Shown here one piece after another: positions 50,920 to 59,866 of a stretch of DNA of 64,000 bases. The DNA comes from Pararoseomonas sp. SCSIO 73927. GTDB taxonomy: Bacteria; Pseudomonadota; Alphaproteobacteria; Acetobacterales; Acetobacteraceae. The stretch covers positions 1,178,001-1,242,000 of the forward strand of contig NZ_CP146232.1 of the NCBI RefSeq assembly GCF_037040815.1, given 5' to 3'. The notes beneath the pieces are model-generated. The model was not told the origin of the DNA. It did not search any database and saw only the letters and a program-made list of their open reading frames with translations. The position numbers were made by a program, and so were the translations under genes. Numbering within the stretch: the stretch's first letter is position 1; each line of letters opens with the position of its first letter.

Positions 50920-51950
50920 TCCATCCCGAGCCGGGTCGGCCACGTCCGGGTGTGGCCGTGGAGGTTGCGCCCGGGCTGCGACGCGTCTGCATGCCGCTCC
51001 CCGGGCCGCCGTCCCACGTGAACTGCTGGGTGGTCGAGGACGGGGATGGCTGGCTTCTCGTCGACACCGGCCGGAGCGACGAGCCCACCCGCGAGCTGTG
51101 GCGGGAGATTTTCGCCACCTCGCTCGACAACCGGCCCATCACGCGCGTCCTCGTCACCCATTTCCACCCCGACCATGTCGGGCTGGCCGGCTGGATCTGT
51201 GCCGAACGGGGCGTGCCCCTCCTCATGCCGCGCAGTGAATGGCAAAGGACGCGCATCCTGCTGATGGAGGACGAGGCGGAACTGACCGCCCTGTTCATCG
51301 ATCTCCAGCGCCGCGCCGGCGCCACGCCGGACCACTTGGCGTGGCTGTGGGAGGAGGGCTTCACCTATGGCCGCAGTGTCGGTCCCTTGCCCCGGACCTA
51401 TCAACCCATCGGTGAAGGCGATCTCCTCCGCACAAGGGGGCGGAAATGGCGGGTGCGGATCGGTGCCGGCCATTCGCCGGAGATGGCCTGTCTACACGAC
51501 GAGGCGGGCCGGCTCCTGATCTCGGCCGACCATATCCTGCCCCGGATTTCGCCCCATGTCGGGCTTCAGCCCACCGAACCTGATGCGGACCCGCTCGGCG
51601 TCTTCCTCGCGGCCCTGGAAAGCTTTTCGCGGATCCCGGCGGACACGCACGTGCTTCCCTCCCATGGCGAACCCTTTCACGATCTTCACGGCCGCATAGC
51701 GGCTCTCCGGCAGCATCACGAGGTGTCCCTGGCGCGGTTGGCCGCTGGGCTGACCGATCGGCTGACCCCCGGCCTCACGGCAATGGACGCCCTGCCTCTG
51801 CTCTTCGGCCGATCCTTCACGGGGCGGCAACTCACCTTCGCCCTTGCGGAATCTCTGGCCCACCTTGCCCTTCTGGACAGCCGCGGACGCGCTCGGCGCC
51901 GCCAGACTCCCGAAGGCGTCTGGCGTTTCGAGAAAGGCGCCACGCGATAG
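50916..51950 (+). CDS. MBL-fold metallohydrolase
   Basis: A 344-aa metallo-beta-lactamase-fold hydrolase with the metal motif VTHFHPDHVGLAG (HxHxDH), further ligands in IGAGHSPEMACLHD and LISADHILPR, and VLPSHGEPFHDL. The C-terminal helical extension (about residues 260-344) resembles the domain added in MBL hydrolases acting on thioesters or glyoxalase-like substrates. GTG start overlapping the ligase stop (GTGA). It may be a CoA thioesterase for the pathway (inference). Confidence 0.9.
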   Translation: MIHPEPGRPRPGVAVEVAPGLRRVCMPLPGPPSHVNCWVVEDGDGWLLVDTGRSDEPTRELWREIFATSLDNRPITRVLVTHFHPDHVGLAGWICAERGVPLLMPRSEWQRTRILLMEDEAELTALFIDLQRRAGATPDHLAWLWEEGFTYGRSVGPLPRTYQPIGEGDLLRTRGRKWRVRIGAGHSPEMACLHDEAGRLLISADHILPRISPHVGLQPTEPDADPLGVFLAALESFSRIPADTHVLPSHGEPFHDLHGRIAALRQHHEVSLARLAAGLTDRLTPGLTAMDALPLLFGRSFTGRQLTFALAESLAHLALLDSRGRARRRQTPEGVWRFEKGATR

Positions 51951-52374
51951 TTTTCAGGTTAGATCCCTCACGCCGCATGGTCAGGAGCCGGTGCAGGTCG
52001 AAGGGGCAGGAGCGGTCGGTCGCTATCCCCGCGAGTGCCGCCTGGTGGTTGGCCGCCGCAGCGTCGCGCAGGCGCCGGGCGAGGATCTTGGCGCCCGCGA
52101 GGCTGATCGCCCGCCCCCGTCCTGCGGGTTTCGCCGGGGCCGAGAACGCGTACCAGGCCGGGCGGATAGCCCTGCTCCAGCCCCGCCCCTACCTCTCATC
52201 GGCCCACCGTCGCGTCGCGCCAGCCCTATCCTGCCCGCCGGACTGCACCCCACAGGTCGAGCAGTCGGGCCGGGCTGTCCCTGGTGATCCTGGCTCCAGC
52301 GCGCGTAAGCAGCTCCTTCTTCATCGACGATCTGGCGAGCCGGGAGAGTGGAGGCATGGTCCTTGCTCGATCGG
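51951..52374. other. Intergenic region, 424 bp
   Basis: Several open frames lack start sites, motifs and domain sense. No clear palindrome or terminator is seen. It separates the long operon ending at 51950 from a Bug gene and probably carries the latter's promoter. Confidence 0.45.
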
Positions 52375-53343
52375 ATGGCCATGATCCCCCGCCGTTCCCT
52401 CCTTGCCATCCTTGCATCGTTCCCGTTGACCGCCGGGGCTCAACCCACCTGGCCCAGCCGCCCCGTCCGCTTCATCGTTGCCTTCCCGCCAGGGGGCACC
52501 AGCGACGTGCTGATGCGCCTCCTCCAGCCCCGCCTGTCGGAGGCGCTCGGCCAGCCGATCGTCATCGAGAACCGCCCGGGGGCTGGCACTGTCATTGGGA
52601 CCGACGCCGCAGCCAAAGCCCCGCCTGACGGTTACACCTTCCTCAACGTCGCCAACTCCTTCACCATCAACGCCACCCTTCTCCGCAACCCGCCCTTCGA
52701 CGCCCGGCGCGACTTCCGCGGCATCGCTTCCCTCGGCTTCAACCCGCACGTCCTCGTCGTCACCCCCGGCTTCGCACCGAAGAACCTTGCCGAACTCGTG
52801 ACCGCCGCCCGAGCCGAACCCGGCCGCCTCTCCTACGCCTCCATTGGCAACGGCACCTCGCCGCACCTCGGCGGCGAGAGCTTCAAGCTCGCCGCTGGGC
52901 TCGACATCCAGCACGTGCCCTACCGGGGCGGCCCGCCCGCCCTCGCCGACGTCATGGCCGGAACCGTGCCGATGACCTTCGCCAACCTGCCCGAGGCCAT
53001 GCCCCTGATCCGCGAGGGCCGCCTGCGGCCAGTCGCCCTGTCGGACTCTCGCCGCAACCCGCTCCTGCCGGACACGCCCACCTTCGACGAGGAGGGCATC
53101 CCCGGCGTGGCTTCCAACTCCTGGTTCGGCATCGTGGGGCGCGCCGACATCCCGCAACCCATTGCCGATCGCATGCACGGCGCGGTTACCGCCCTGCTGA
53201 CCGATCCCGAGATTGCTGCCCGCTTCGCCGGGCTCGGCGTGGACCCCCGCCCGATGCCGCGTGAGGCTTTCGACGAGGTGCTGCGCTCGGAATTTGAGCG
53301 CAACGCCCGTATCGTCCGCAGCGCAAACATTTCGGTCGACTGA
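52375..53343 (+). CDS. Bug/TctC-family binding protein
   Basis: A 322-aa periplasmic binding protein with signal IPRRSLLAILASFPLTAGA-Q and the Bug core PVRFIVAFPPGGTSDVLMRL, VIENRPGAGTVIGTDAAAKA and QHVPYRGGPPALADVMAGTV. ATGs at 52375 and 52381 are both possible; neither has a strong ribosome site. Coupled by TGATG to the small gene at 53343. Confidence 0.92.
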   Translation: MAMIPRRSLLAILASFPLTAGAQPTWPSRPVRFIVAFPPGGTSDVLMRLLQPRLSEALGQPIVIENRPGAGTVIGTDAAAKAPPDGYTFLNVANSFTINATLLRNPPFDARRDFRGIASLGFNPHVLVVTPGFAPKNLAELVTAARAEPGRLSYASIGNGTSPHLGGESFKLAAGLDIQHVPYRGGPPALADVMAGTVPMTFANLPEAMPLIREGRLRPVALSDSRRNPLLPDTPTFDEEGIPGVASNSWFGIVGRADIPQPIADRMHGAVTALLTDPEIAARFAGLGVDPRPMPREAFDEVLRSEFERNARIVRSANISVD

Positions 53344-53789
53344 TGCCCGCTCCTCTCTTCCCCCGTCCTGTCGAAGTGTTCGGCATCCCGGAGGGCCATG
53401 TCGGCCTCGTGGTGAATGGCGGCCTTATGCGCGGCATGCGCGCTGCGTCCCGCATGACCGCGGCCGGTGCCGTCTTCATCCGTGATGTTTCAACGGCCCC
53501 GGTCTACCGCCTCTGGTCTATCCTGGACCGTCACCCCGGGATGATCCGCTTCACGGCGGGCGGCGCCGCGATCTCTGCCGAGCTCTACGCGGTCCCTCGG
53601 GTCACCTTCCCCCAGGTGGCCGAGGAGGAAGCTCCCGGCCTCAGCGTCGGTCGCGTCCTGCTGGACGACGGCAGCTCTCCCCTCGGCGTCATCATCGAGC
53701 CCTGGCGCGTGGAGGGCATGGAGGAGATTACCCACCACGGCGGGTGGCGCGCCTATGTCGCGCACAAAGGCATCCCCCAGAACACCTGA
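53343..53789 (+). CDS. Allophanate hydrolase C-terminal-domain-like protein
   Basis: A 148-aa protein of the gamma-glutamylcyclotransferase-like fold found as the C-terminal domain of allophanate hydrolases. Hallmarks are VFGIPEGHVGLVVNGGLMRG at the N-terminus, a YAVPRVTFPQV strand and a C-terminal EEITHHGGWRAYVAHKG. Stand-alone versions occur beside amidases and Bug proteins in nitrogen-compound operons. Its start overlaps the Bug stop, so the pair forms one unit. Biochemical role unknown. Confidence 0.8.
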   Translation: MPAPLFPRPVEVFGIPEGHVGLVVNGGLMRGMRAASRMTAAGAVFIRDVSTAPVYRLWSILDRHPGMIRFTAGGAAISAELYAVPRVTFPQVAEEEAPGLSVGRVLLDDGSSPLGVIIEPWRVEGMEEITHHGGWRAYVAHKGIPQNT

Positions 53790-53820
53790 CCAGGACTCGC
53801 TCGCTCATCTGCGTAGGGAC

Positions 53821-54000
53821 TTATGGCGTCGCCCCCCGGGCCAGCCAGTGTGCGGCGATGTCACGGCGGCGGGCGACCCAGAGGCCGGGTGTGCGGGCGG
53901 CGTGCGCCAGCACCGTCTCCAGCCCCGGCATGCGCCCGGGGCGGACGATGAGGCGCAGGTGCAGGCCGATCGAGAGCATCCGGCCCGGGCCGGGTTGGGA
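53821..54000 (-). pseudogene. Polysaccharide deacetylase/PuuE allantoinase C-terminal remnant
   Basis: The minus strand reads MLSIGLHLRLIVRPGRMPGL, ETVLAHAARTPGLWVARRRD and IAAHW before a TAA at 53821-53823. This matches the C-terminus of PuuE-type allantoinases and NodB-fold deacetylases (the 'sGLHxRLxGRPgR...vW..RR.dIA.hW' pattern). Nothing upstream continues the NodB domain, so only about the last 60 residues survive. Next to an allophanate-hydrolase-like gene it may be the remains of a purine or ureide catabolic cluster. Confidence 0.75.
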
Positions 54001-54168
54001 CCTTGATGATTGCGCAGCCCGGCGCGCCAAGCATGGACTCTCTCATTAGGGCCGCAATGCAGAGAGCACATCGGCGCCAATCCAGAACTTGCCAGGCGCG
54101 TGCTCCCGAGACGGCCTGGCAGTCGATAGCGGCCACGGCTTGTCCGACATGCCGGTGCGGCGCAGCGC
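54001..54168. other. Intergenic region, no gene seen
   Basis: It lies between the PuuE remnant and the end of the IclR gene. No reading frame or regulatory motif is supported. Confidence 0.4.
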
Positions 54169-54936
54169 TCAAAGGTGGACGGAAAGCCGTCGCGCCCCGT
54201 CAAGGATGAGTGGCAGCAGATCGCGCTCGGCTTCCTGCAAGCTGCGCCGGCTCGGCTGCGTGCTCACGCTCATTGCCGCCACGACCCTCCCTGACAGGTC
54301 CCGCACAGGCACGGCGAGAGAGAGAAGCCCCAGTTCCAGCTCCTCGTCGCAGGCGGCGTAGCCGGCCGTCCGGGCCCGCTCGATGCGGGCCCGCACCTCC
54401 TCCGGCGCCGTCGCGGTATGGCGGGTCAGCGGCTCGAGGCGCACCGCGCCGAGGTGGGCGGCAATCGCGTCCACGGGAAGGCCGGCAAGCAGGACGCGCC
54501 CGGTGGCCGAGCACCAGGCGGGCAGGCGCGAGCCGATTCCCGGCCCGACCGACACCATCCGGTGCGGCGCCGATCGCGCGACGAAAACCGTGTCCGCGCC
54601 ATCGAGGATCGCGAGGGAGATCGCCTCTCCCGCCGCCTCCTGGACCGCCTCGAGGACCGGCTGGGCGAGGCGCGGCAGCGGCGTCGCCGATAGAAAGGCG
54701 TAGCCAAGGCGCAGCATGCGCGGCTGCGGCGCGAAGCTGCGCCCGTCATGCGTGACATAGCCGAGCTCGAGAAGGGTCAGCAGGCAGCGCCGCGCCGTGG
54801 CCCGGGAAAGGCCGGTCCGGCGCGCGGCCTCCGCCAGGGTCAGCCGCGGCGCGCCCTCCCCGAAGCACTCGAGGATGGCGAGCCCTTTCGCCAGCCCCGC
54901 CATGGTCTCCTTACGCCCGGGATCCGCCTCGCTCAT
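54169..54936 (-). CDS. tphR: IclR-family regulator of the terephthalate operon
   Basis: A 255-aa regulator of the PcaR/PobR/TphR branch of IclR. The HTH region reads MAGLAKGLAILECFGEGAPR and RRTGLSRATARRCLLTLLEL, followed by the effector domain (SLAILDGADTVFVARSAPHR, RLPAWCSATGRVLLAGLPVD). The ATG at 54934-54936 is chosen; a much longer open frame upstream is only the shadow of the facing operon. It is divergent from tphC, as tphR is adjacent to tphC in Comamonas. It is predicted to activate the operon with terephthalate as inducer, by family precedent. Confidence 0.88.
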   Translation of the reverse strand: MSEADPGRKETMAGLAKGLAILECFGEGAPRLTLAEAARRTGLSRATARRCLLTLLELGYVTHDGRSFAPQPRMLRLGYAFLSATPLPRLAQPVLEAVQEAAGEAISLAILDGADTVFVARSAPHRMVSVGPGIGSRLPAWCSATGRVLLAGLPVDAIAAHLGAVRLEPLTRHTATAPEEVRARIERARTAGYAACDEELELGLLSLAVPVRDLSGRVVAAMSVSTQPSRRSLQEAERDLLPLILDGARRLSVHL

Positions 54937-55007
54937 CACGTCCCTTCGCCGCCCCGCATTGACGACCTCTCGCTCCGCAGAGCAGAATGTTCGAAAATCA
55001 GCCATGT

Positions 55008-55022
55008 GTTCGTTATTCGAAC
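55008..55022. promoter_or_regulatory. TphR/IclR operator candidate
   Basis: GTTCG-TTATT-CGAAC is a perfect 15-bp dyad of the kind bound by PcaR/PobR-type IclR regulators. It lies 72 bp from tphR and 41 bp from tphC. A partial copy (TGTTCGAAAATC) is at 54989-55000. Confidence 0.7.
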
Positions 55023-55062
55023 GCAGATTGAGGGTCAAGGCTGGAGCGGGAGGAAGGCGAGC

Positions 55063-56055
55063 TTGGACACTCTGCACCGCCGTGGGCTTCTGGCGTGGCC
55101 GCTGCTGGCCACCCTTCCGTCGACGCCGGCTGCGGCCCAGGCGTCGGCGGGGAACGCGGCCTTCCCGAACAAGCCGGTCCGCATTATCGTCCCCTTCCCC
55201 GCCGGCGGGTCGAACGACATCTCGGCGCGGGTCGCGGCTGAGCAGCTCCGGGGCCTCTGGGGCCAGCCCTTCGTGGTGGAGAACCTCTCCGGCGCCGGCG
55301 GGAACGTGGGCACGGCGAACTTCGCCAGGGCCGAGCCCGACGGCTACACCCTGCTCGTCACACCGCCCGGCCCGCTCTCCATCAACCAATTCCTTTTCCG
55401 CGACCTCGGCTTCGCGCCGGAGGGCTTCGTGCCGGTCACGGTGCTCTGCGAGACGCCGAACGTGGCCATCGTCTCCACCGCCAGCGGCATCCGCACGCTC
55501 GGCGAGCTGATCGAGCGGGCCAGGGCGCGCCCGGAGACGCTCACCTACGGCTCCCAGGGGGTGGGGACCACCTCTCATCTCACCGCCGCGCTGTTCCAGG
55601 ACCTGACCGGCACCAAGCTCGTGCACGTCCCCTATCGCGGCGAGGCGCCGGCAATGACGGACGTGGTGGGCGGGCGCGTGGACATGATCTTCTCCAACGT
55701 CACCGGCGCGCTGGCGCAGCACCAGGCCGGCCGCGTGCGGATGCTCGCCGTGGCCGACACGGAGCGCGCGCCGGAGATTCCGGACGTGCCGACCGCAGCG
55801 GAGGCGGGGCTTCCCGGCTTCCAGTCCACCGCCTGGTTCGCGGCCGTCGCCCCCGCCGGCACCCCCGCCCCCATCGTCGCGCGCCTCTACGAGGGCCTGT
55901 CCCAGGTGCTGCGCTCGCCCGAGGTGCAGCGCCGCTACCGCGAGCTGGGCGCCGCCGTGGTGGGCGGCACGCCGGCCGAGACCGCCGCCTTCGTGGCGGC
56001 CGAGCGCACGCGCTGGGGTGCCCTGGTGCGGCGCGCCAACGTCACCGTGGAATGA
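55063..56055 (+). CDS. tphC: Terephthalate-binding Bug protein
   Basis: A 330-aa periplasmic binding protein. The TTG start at 55063 follows GGGAGGAAGG with 5-nt spacing. The signal is [22 protein letters not shown], then the Bug core [40 protein letters not shown] and [20 protein letters not shown]. Being first in the tph operon and next to tphR argues for a TphC role: capturing terephthalate for a tripartite permease encoded elsewhere. The ligand assignment rests on context. Confidence 0.88.
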   Translation: MDTLHRRGLLAWPLLATLPSTPAAAQASAGNAAFPNKPVRIIVPFPAGGSNDISARVAAEQLRGLWGQPFVVENLSGAGGNVGTANFARAEPDGYTLLVTPPGPLSINQFLFRDLGFAPEGFVPVTVLCETPNVAIVSTASGIRTLGELIERARARPETLTYGSQGVGTTSHLTAALFQDLTGTKLVHVPYRGEAPAMTDVVGGRVDMIFSNVTGALAQHQAGRVRMLAVADTERAPEIPDVPTAAEAGLPGFQSTAWFAAVAPAGTPAPIVARLYEGLSQVLRSPEVQRRYRELGAAVVGGTPAETAAFVAAERTRWGALVRRANVTVE

Positions 56056-56069
56056 GGGGAACCACCGCC

Positions 56070-57350
56070 ATGCCCGACCACAACCCCCCGGCGGCCGCGC
56101 TTCCCCCCGGCCTCGCTGCCCCGCCCGAGGTGCCATGGCCCGAGGGGCTGACCCGCGTGCCCTACTGGGTCTTCCAGCGCGAGGACGTGGCGGCGCTGGA
56201 GCAGACCCAGGTCTTCCGCGGCGAGACCTGGAACTATCTCTGCCTTGAGGCGGAGATCGCCAACCCCGGCGACTACCGCGCCACCACCCTCGGCGGCGTG
56301 CCGATCCTGGCGGTGCGGGACCATGACGGCGAGATCTACGCCTTCGAAAACCGCTGCGTGCACCGCGGCGCCCTCATTGCGCTGGAGGATTTCGGCCACG
56401 CGCGGGAGTTCACCTGCGTCTACCACGCCTGGAGCTACGACCTGCAGGGCAACCTGAAGGGCGTGGCCTTCAAGGACGGCATCAACGGCCAGGGCGGCAT
56501 GCCCGAGTGCTTCCGCATGTCCGAGCACTCCCCGCGCAAGCTCCGCACCGCCGTCGTTCACGGCCTCGTCTTCGCCTCGGCCTCCGACACCGTGCCGCCG
56601 ATCGAGGAGTACCTTGGCGACGAGATCATGGAGCGCATCGGCCGGGTGCTGGGCGGGCGCGAGGTGGAGGTGATCGGGCGCTTCACCCAGGAGCTGCCGA
56701 ACAACTGGAAGCTCTACGTGGAGAACCTGCGGGACAGCTATCACGCCTCCCTCCTGCACCTGTTCTTCACCACCTTCGAGCTGAACAAGCTGAACATGAA
56801 GGGCGGCCTCATCGTCTCCGAATCCGGCGGCAACCACGTCTCCTACTCCGCCATCGACCGCGAGGCCGAGGCGAAGGCCGCGAACGACTACGCCGCGCAG
56901 AACATCCGCTCCGAGAGCGACTACCGCCTGAAGGACCCCAGCGTGCTGGAGGGCGAGGACGAGTTCGGGGACGGGGTGACCCTGCAGATTCTCTCCGTCT
57001 TTCCGGGTTTCGTCCTGCAGCAGATCCAGAACGCGCTGGCCATCCGGCAGGTGGTGCCGCGCGGCGTGGGGCGGACGGACCTGCACTGGACCTATTTCGG
57101 CTTCAAGGATGACAGCCCGGCGCTGCGGAAGATGCGCCTGAAGCAGGGCAACCTCGTCGGCCCGGCCGGCTACGTCTCCATGGAGGATGGCTGCGTCGGC
57201 GGCTTCGTGCAGCGCGGCGTGGTCGGCGCCTCCGACCGGCACGCGGTGCTGGAGATGGGCGGGACGGACGCGGCGAGCACGCGCACCCGCGCGACCGAGG
57301 CCTCCGTCCGCGGCTTCTGGAAGGCCTATCGGGCGTGCACGGGGCTCTGA
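56070..57350 (+). CDS. tphA2: Terephthalate 1,2-dioxygenase, oxygenase large subunit
   Basis: A 426-aa Rieske non-haem iron oxygenase alpha subunit that dihydroxylates terephthalate to the cis-dihydrodiol DCD. Rieske ligands are Cys96, His98 ([15 protein letters not shown]), Cys116 and His119 ([10 protein letters not shown]). The mononuclear iron site is Asp222/His225/His230 in [18 protein letters not shown]. As I recall it, Comamonas TphA2 shares long stretches with it: [44 protein letters not shown]. The ATG at 56070 follows GAGGGGA. Coupled to tphA3 by TGATG. Confidence 0.9.
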   Translation: MPDHNPPAAALPPGLAAPPEVPWPEGLTRVPYWVFQREDVAALEQTQVFRGETWNYLCLEAEIANPGDYRATTLGGVPILAVRDHDGEIYAFENRCVHRGALIALEDFGHAREFTCVYHAWSYDLQGNLKGVAFKDGINGQGGMPECFRMSEHSPRKLRTAVVHGLVFASASDTVPPIEEYLGDEIMERIGRVLGGREVEVIGRFTQELPNNWKLYVENLRDSYHASLLHLFFTTFELNKLNMKGGLIVSESGGNHVSYSAIDREAEAKAANDYAAQNIRSESDYRLKDPSVLEGEDEFGDGVTLQILSVFPGFVLQQIQNALAIRQVVPRGVGRTDLHWTYFGFKDDSPALRKMRLKQGNLVGPAGYVSMEDGCVGGFVQRGVVGASDRHAVLEMGGTDAASTRTRATEASVRGFWKAYRACTGL

Positions 57351-57814
57351 TGAGGATCACCGAGATCATGGCGGCGCAGGCGCGCTACGCCCGCTGCATC
57401 GACACGGACGCGCTGGAAGCCTGGCCGGACTTCTTCACCGAGGACTGCCTCTACCGGATCACCACGGCGGAGAACCACCGCCTGGGCTATGCCGCCGGAA
57501 TCATCTGGGCGGACAGCCGCGGCATGCTGGAGGACCGGGTGGCCGCCCTTCGCGAGGCGAACATCTACGAACGCCATTCCTACCGCCACGTCCTCGGCCT
57601 GCCCTTGCTGGAGGAGGAGGGGCCGGAGGGCGTGCGGAGCGAGACGCCCTTCCTCGTCGCCCGCATCATGCGGGACGGTGCGACCGACCTCTTCGCCACC
57701 GGCCGCTACCTCGACCTCTGGCGCATGGACGAGGCGGGCGCGCCGAAGCTCGCGGAGCGGCTCGTCGTCTGCGACAGCTCGCGCACCGACACGCTGCTGG
57801 CGCTGCCGCTCTAG
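57350..57814 (+). CDS. tphA3: Terephthalate 1,2-dioxygenase, oxygenase small subunit
   Basis: A 154-aa beta subunit of the ring-hydroxylating dioxygenase (NTF2-like fold), structural in the alpha3beta3 oxygenase. Remembered TphA3 features are visible: DALEAWPDFFTEDCLYRIT, AAGIIWADSRGMLEDRVAAL, REANIYERHSYRHVLGLP and the C-terminal VCDSSRTDTLLALPL. The ATG at 57350 overlaps the tphA2 stop by 1 bp and is preferred over a GTG at 57335. Confidence 0.9.
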   Translation: MRITEIMAAQARYARCIDTDALEAWPDFFTEDCLYRITTAENHRLGYAAGIIWADSRGMLEDRVAALREANIYERHSYRHVLGLPLLEEEGPEGVRSETPFLVARIMRDGATDLFATGRYLDLWRMDEAGAPKLAERLVVCDSSRTDTLLALPL

Positions 57815-57815
57815 C

Positions 57816-58838
57816 ATGGAGTGGACCGTCCAGGTCGCCCACAGCGACCACCGCTTCCCCTGCGCCCCGGAGGAGACGATCCTGGAGGCCGCGCAGCGCG
57901 CCGGGCTGGAGATCCCCTATTCCTGCCGCAAGGGCGTCTGCATCACCTGCCAGGGCAAGGTCTCCGCCGGCGCGGTGGAGTCCTCCGGCACCGTGCGCTC
58001 CGCCGAGGAGGGCGGGACCTTCGACGCGCTCTTCTGCGCCTCGCGCCCGCGCTCGGACGTTACCATCGCCCCGCGCCGCGTCTCGCGCCCCCTCGGGATG
58101 GGCCATCCGCGGGAGGTGACGGCGCGCGTGTTCCGCAAGCAGCTCGTCGCGCCCGGCGTCACGCGGCTGCACCTGCGCTTCCCCATCGGCCAACGCGTCG
58201 CCTTCAAGGCGGGGCAGTACATGGACGTGCTGCTGCCGGGCGGCGAGCGACGTTCCTACTCCATGGCGAATTCCCCGGCCGAGGCGGACGGGGTGCAGAT
58301 GCATGTCCGCATGCACCCCGGCGGCGCCTTTTCGGACGCGCTGCTGGCCGGGCTGCAGCCCGGCGATGCGCTGCGCCTGAAGATGCCCTACGGCGAGGTG
58401 GAGCCGGACGGGCGCGACCCGCGCCCCCTCCTCCTTCTTTCGACCGGCACCGGCTTCGCCCCCGTCGCCTCCATCCTGGAGGAGGCGGTGCGCCGCCGAT
58501 GGGTGCGCCCCCTAATCCTCTACCGCGGCGGCCGCCGGCCGGACGACCTCTACCTCCCCGAGCTTCCCGCCCGTTGGGCCCGGCGCCTGCGGAACTTCCG
58601 CTACATCCCCGTCCTCTCACAGCCCGATCCCTCCTGGGCCGGGCGCACCGGCCGGGTGCCGGCGGCCGCGGCGGCCGATCATCCGGCCATGTCGGGGCTG
58701 CAGGTCTATGCCTCCGGCAGCCCCGCCATGGTCGCCTCGGCCCGCGAGTCCTTCACCAAGCTGCACGGCCTGCCGGAGGCCGACTTCTTCGCCGACGCCT
58801 TCATCCCCTCGACCCAGCCCGGCGCGGAGGCCGCATGA
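57816..58838 (+). CDS. tphA1: Terephthalate 1,2-dioxygenase reductase
   Basis: A 340-aa electron-transfer protein. The N-terminal plant-type [2Fe-2S] ferredoxin has Cys37, Cys42, Cys45 and Cys74 (YSCRKGVCITCQGKV, LFCASR). The FAD/NAD(P)H reductase part includes GQYMDVLLPGGERRSYSMAN and LLLLSTGTGFAPVASILEE. It passes electrons from NAD(P)H to the TphA2 Rieske centre. Starts 1 bp after the tphA3 stop; ATGA overlap with tphB. In Comamonas the order of tphA1 and tphB is reversed. Confidence 0.9.
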   Translation: MEWTVQVAHSDHRFPCAPEETILEAAQRAGLEIPYSCRKGVCITCQGKVSAGAVESSGTVRSAEEGGTFDALFCASRPRSDVTIAPRRVSRPLGMGHPREVTARVFRKQLVAPGVTRLHLRFPIGQRVAFKAGQYMDVLLPGGERRSYSMANSPAEADGVQMHVRMHPGGAFSDALLAGLQPGDALRLKMPYGEVEPDGRDPRPLLLLSTGTGFAPVASILEEAVRRRWVRPLILYRGGRRPDDLYLPELPARWARRLRNFRYIPVLSQPDPSWAGRTGRVPAAAAADHPAMSGLQVYASGSPAMVASARESFTKLHGLPEADFFADAFIPSTQPGAEAA

Positions 58839-59866
58839 GCGCCGCACCGCGCCGCCGCATCGCGCTGACGATCGGGGATCCGAACGGCATCGGTCCGGAG
58901 ATCGCGGTCAAGGCCGCTGCCCTCGCCGCCCTTCGGCCGGACGGCCCGGTCCCCGTGCTCGTGGGCGACCCCGGGCCGATCCGGCACTACGCCGCCCGCC
59001 ACGCGGAGGGCCTGCCGATCCGCGCGGAGCCCGCGGCCTGGCGGGACGGGGGCGGGCTGAACATCGCCCCCGTGAGGGCGCTGCCGGACGGCGCCTTCCG
59101 GCCGGGCCAGGTCACGGCGGAGGCCGGGGCGGCCACGGTGGCCTATGTCCGCGAGGCCCTGTCCCTGGTCGGCGCCGGCGAGGCCGGGGCGATCATCGGT
59201 TGCCCGCACTCGGAGACGGCGGTGGCCGCGGCCGGGATCCCGTTCAGCGGCTATCCCGGCCTCATCGCGGACCTGACGGGCGTCTCCCACGACGAGGTCT
59301 TCATGATGCTCGTCGGAGGCGACCTGCGGATCGTCCACGCCACCCTGCACGAGCGGCTGCAGACCGCGCTGGAGCGGGTGACGCCGGAGCTCGTCGCCGC
59401 GGCCGCCCGCGCCGCCCACCGCGTCCTGGCCGGCTGGGGCATCCCCGAGCCGCGGATCGGCGTCTTCGGCCTCAACCCCCATGCCGGCGAGGGCGGGCTG
59501 TTCGGCACCGAGGATTCCCGCGTGACCGAGCCCGCCGTGGCGGCGCTGCAGAGGGAGGGCATCCGCGCCGAGGGCCCGGCGGGCGCTGACGTTCTCCTCG
59601 CCGGCCGGGCCATGGACGCCTATGTGGCGATCTACCACGACCAGGGCCACATCCCGATTAAGTTGCTGGCGCCGAGGCGCGCCTCGGCCCTGTCCATCGG
59701 CGCGAAGGTGCTCTTCTCCAGCGTCGGCCACGGCAGCGCCTTCGACATCGCCGGCCAGGGCATCGCCGATCCGGGCGCCGTCATGGCCACGCTGGCCCTT
59801 CTGAACGGTTGCGGGCATGACGGACCGGCGCCCGGAGCCGCGATTTCCCGGCACCACGGACCGTAG
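58835..59866 (+). CDS. tphB: DCD dehydrogenase (PdxA-like), terephthalate pathway
   Basis: A 343-aa PdxA-fold metal-dependent dehydrogenase, expected to oxidise and decarboxylate 1,2-dihydroxy-3,5-cyclohexadiene-1,4-dicarboxylate to protocatechuate. Metal-ligand regions are RIVHATLHERLQTAL, the later VAIYHDQGHIPIKLLAPRRA and the His-rich HGSAFDIAGQGIADP. The N-terminus LTIGDPNGIGPEIAVKAAA and IIGCPHSETAVAAAGIPFSG are shared with TphB as remembered. Position at the end of the tph operon distinguishes it from housekeeping PdxA. Confidence 0.88.
   Translation: MSAAPRRRIALTIGDPNGIGPEIAVKAAALAALRPDGPVPVLVGDPGPIRHYAARHAEGLPIRAEPAAWRDGGGLNIAPVRALPDGAFRPGQVTAEAGAATVAYVREALSLVGAGEAGAIIGCPHSETAVAAAGIPFSGYPGLIADLTGVSHDEVFMMLVGGDLRIVHATLHERLQTALERVTPELVAAAARAAHRVLAGWGIPEPRIGVFGLNPHAGEGGLFGTEDSRVTEPAVAALQREGIRAEGPAGADVLLAGRAMDAYVAIYHDQGHIPIKLLAPRRASALSIGAKVLFSSVGHGSAFDIAGQGIADPGAVMATLALLNGCGHDGPAPGAAISRHHGP

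Noticed and set aside
54169..56136. A 655-codon open frame on the minus strand
   Set aside because: Only its last 255 codons (from 54936) encode the IclR protein. The rest is a low-information, His/Arg/Gly-rich shadow of tphC and the start of tphA2.
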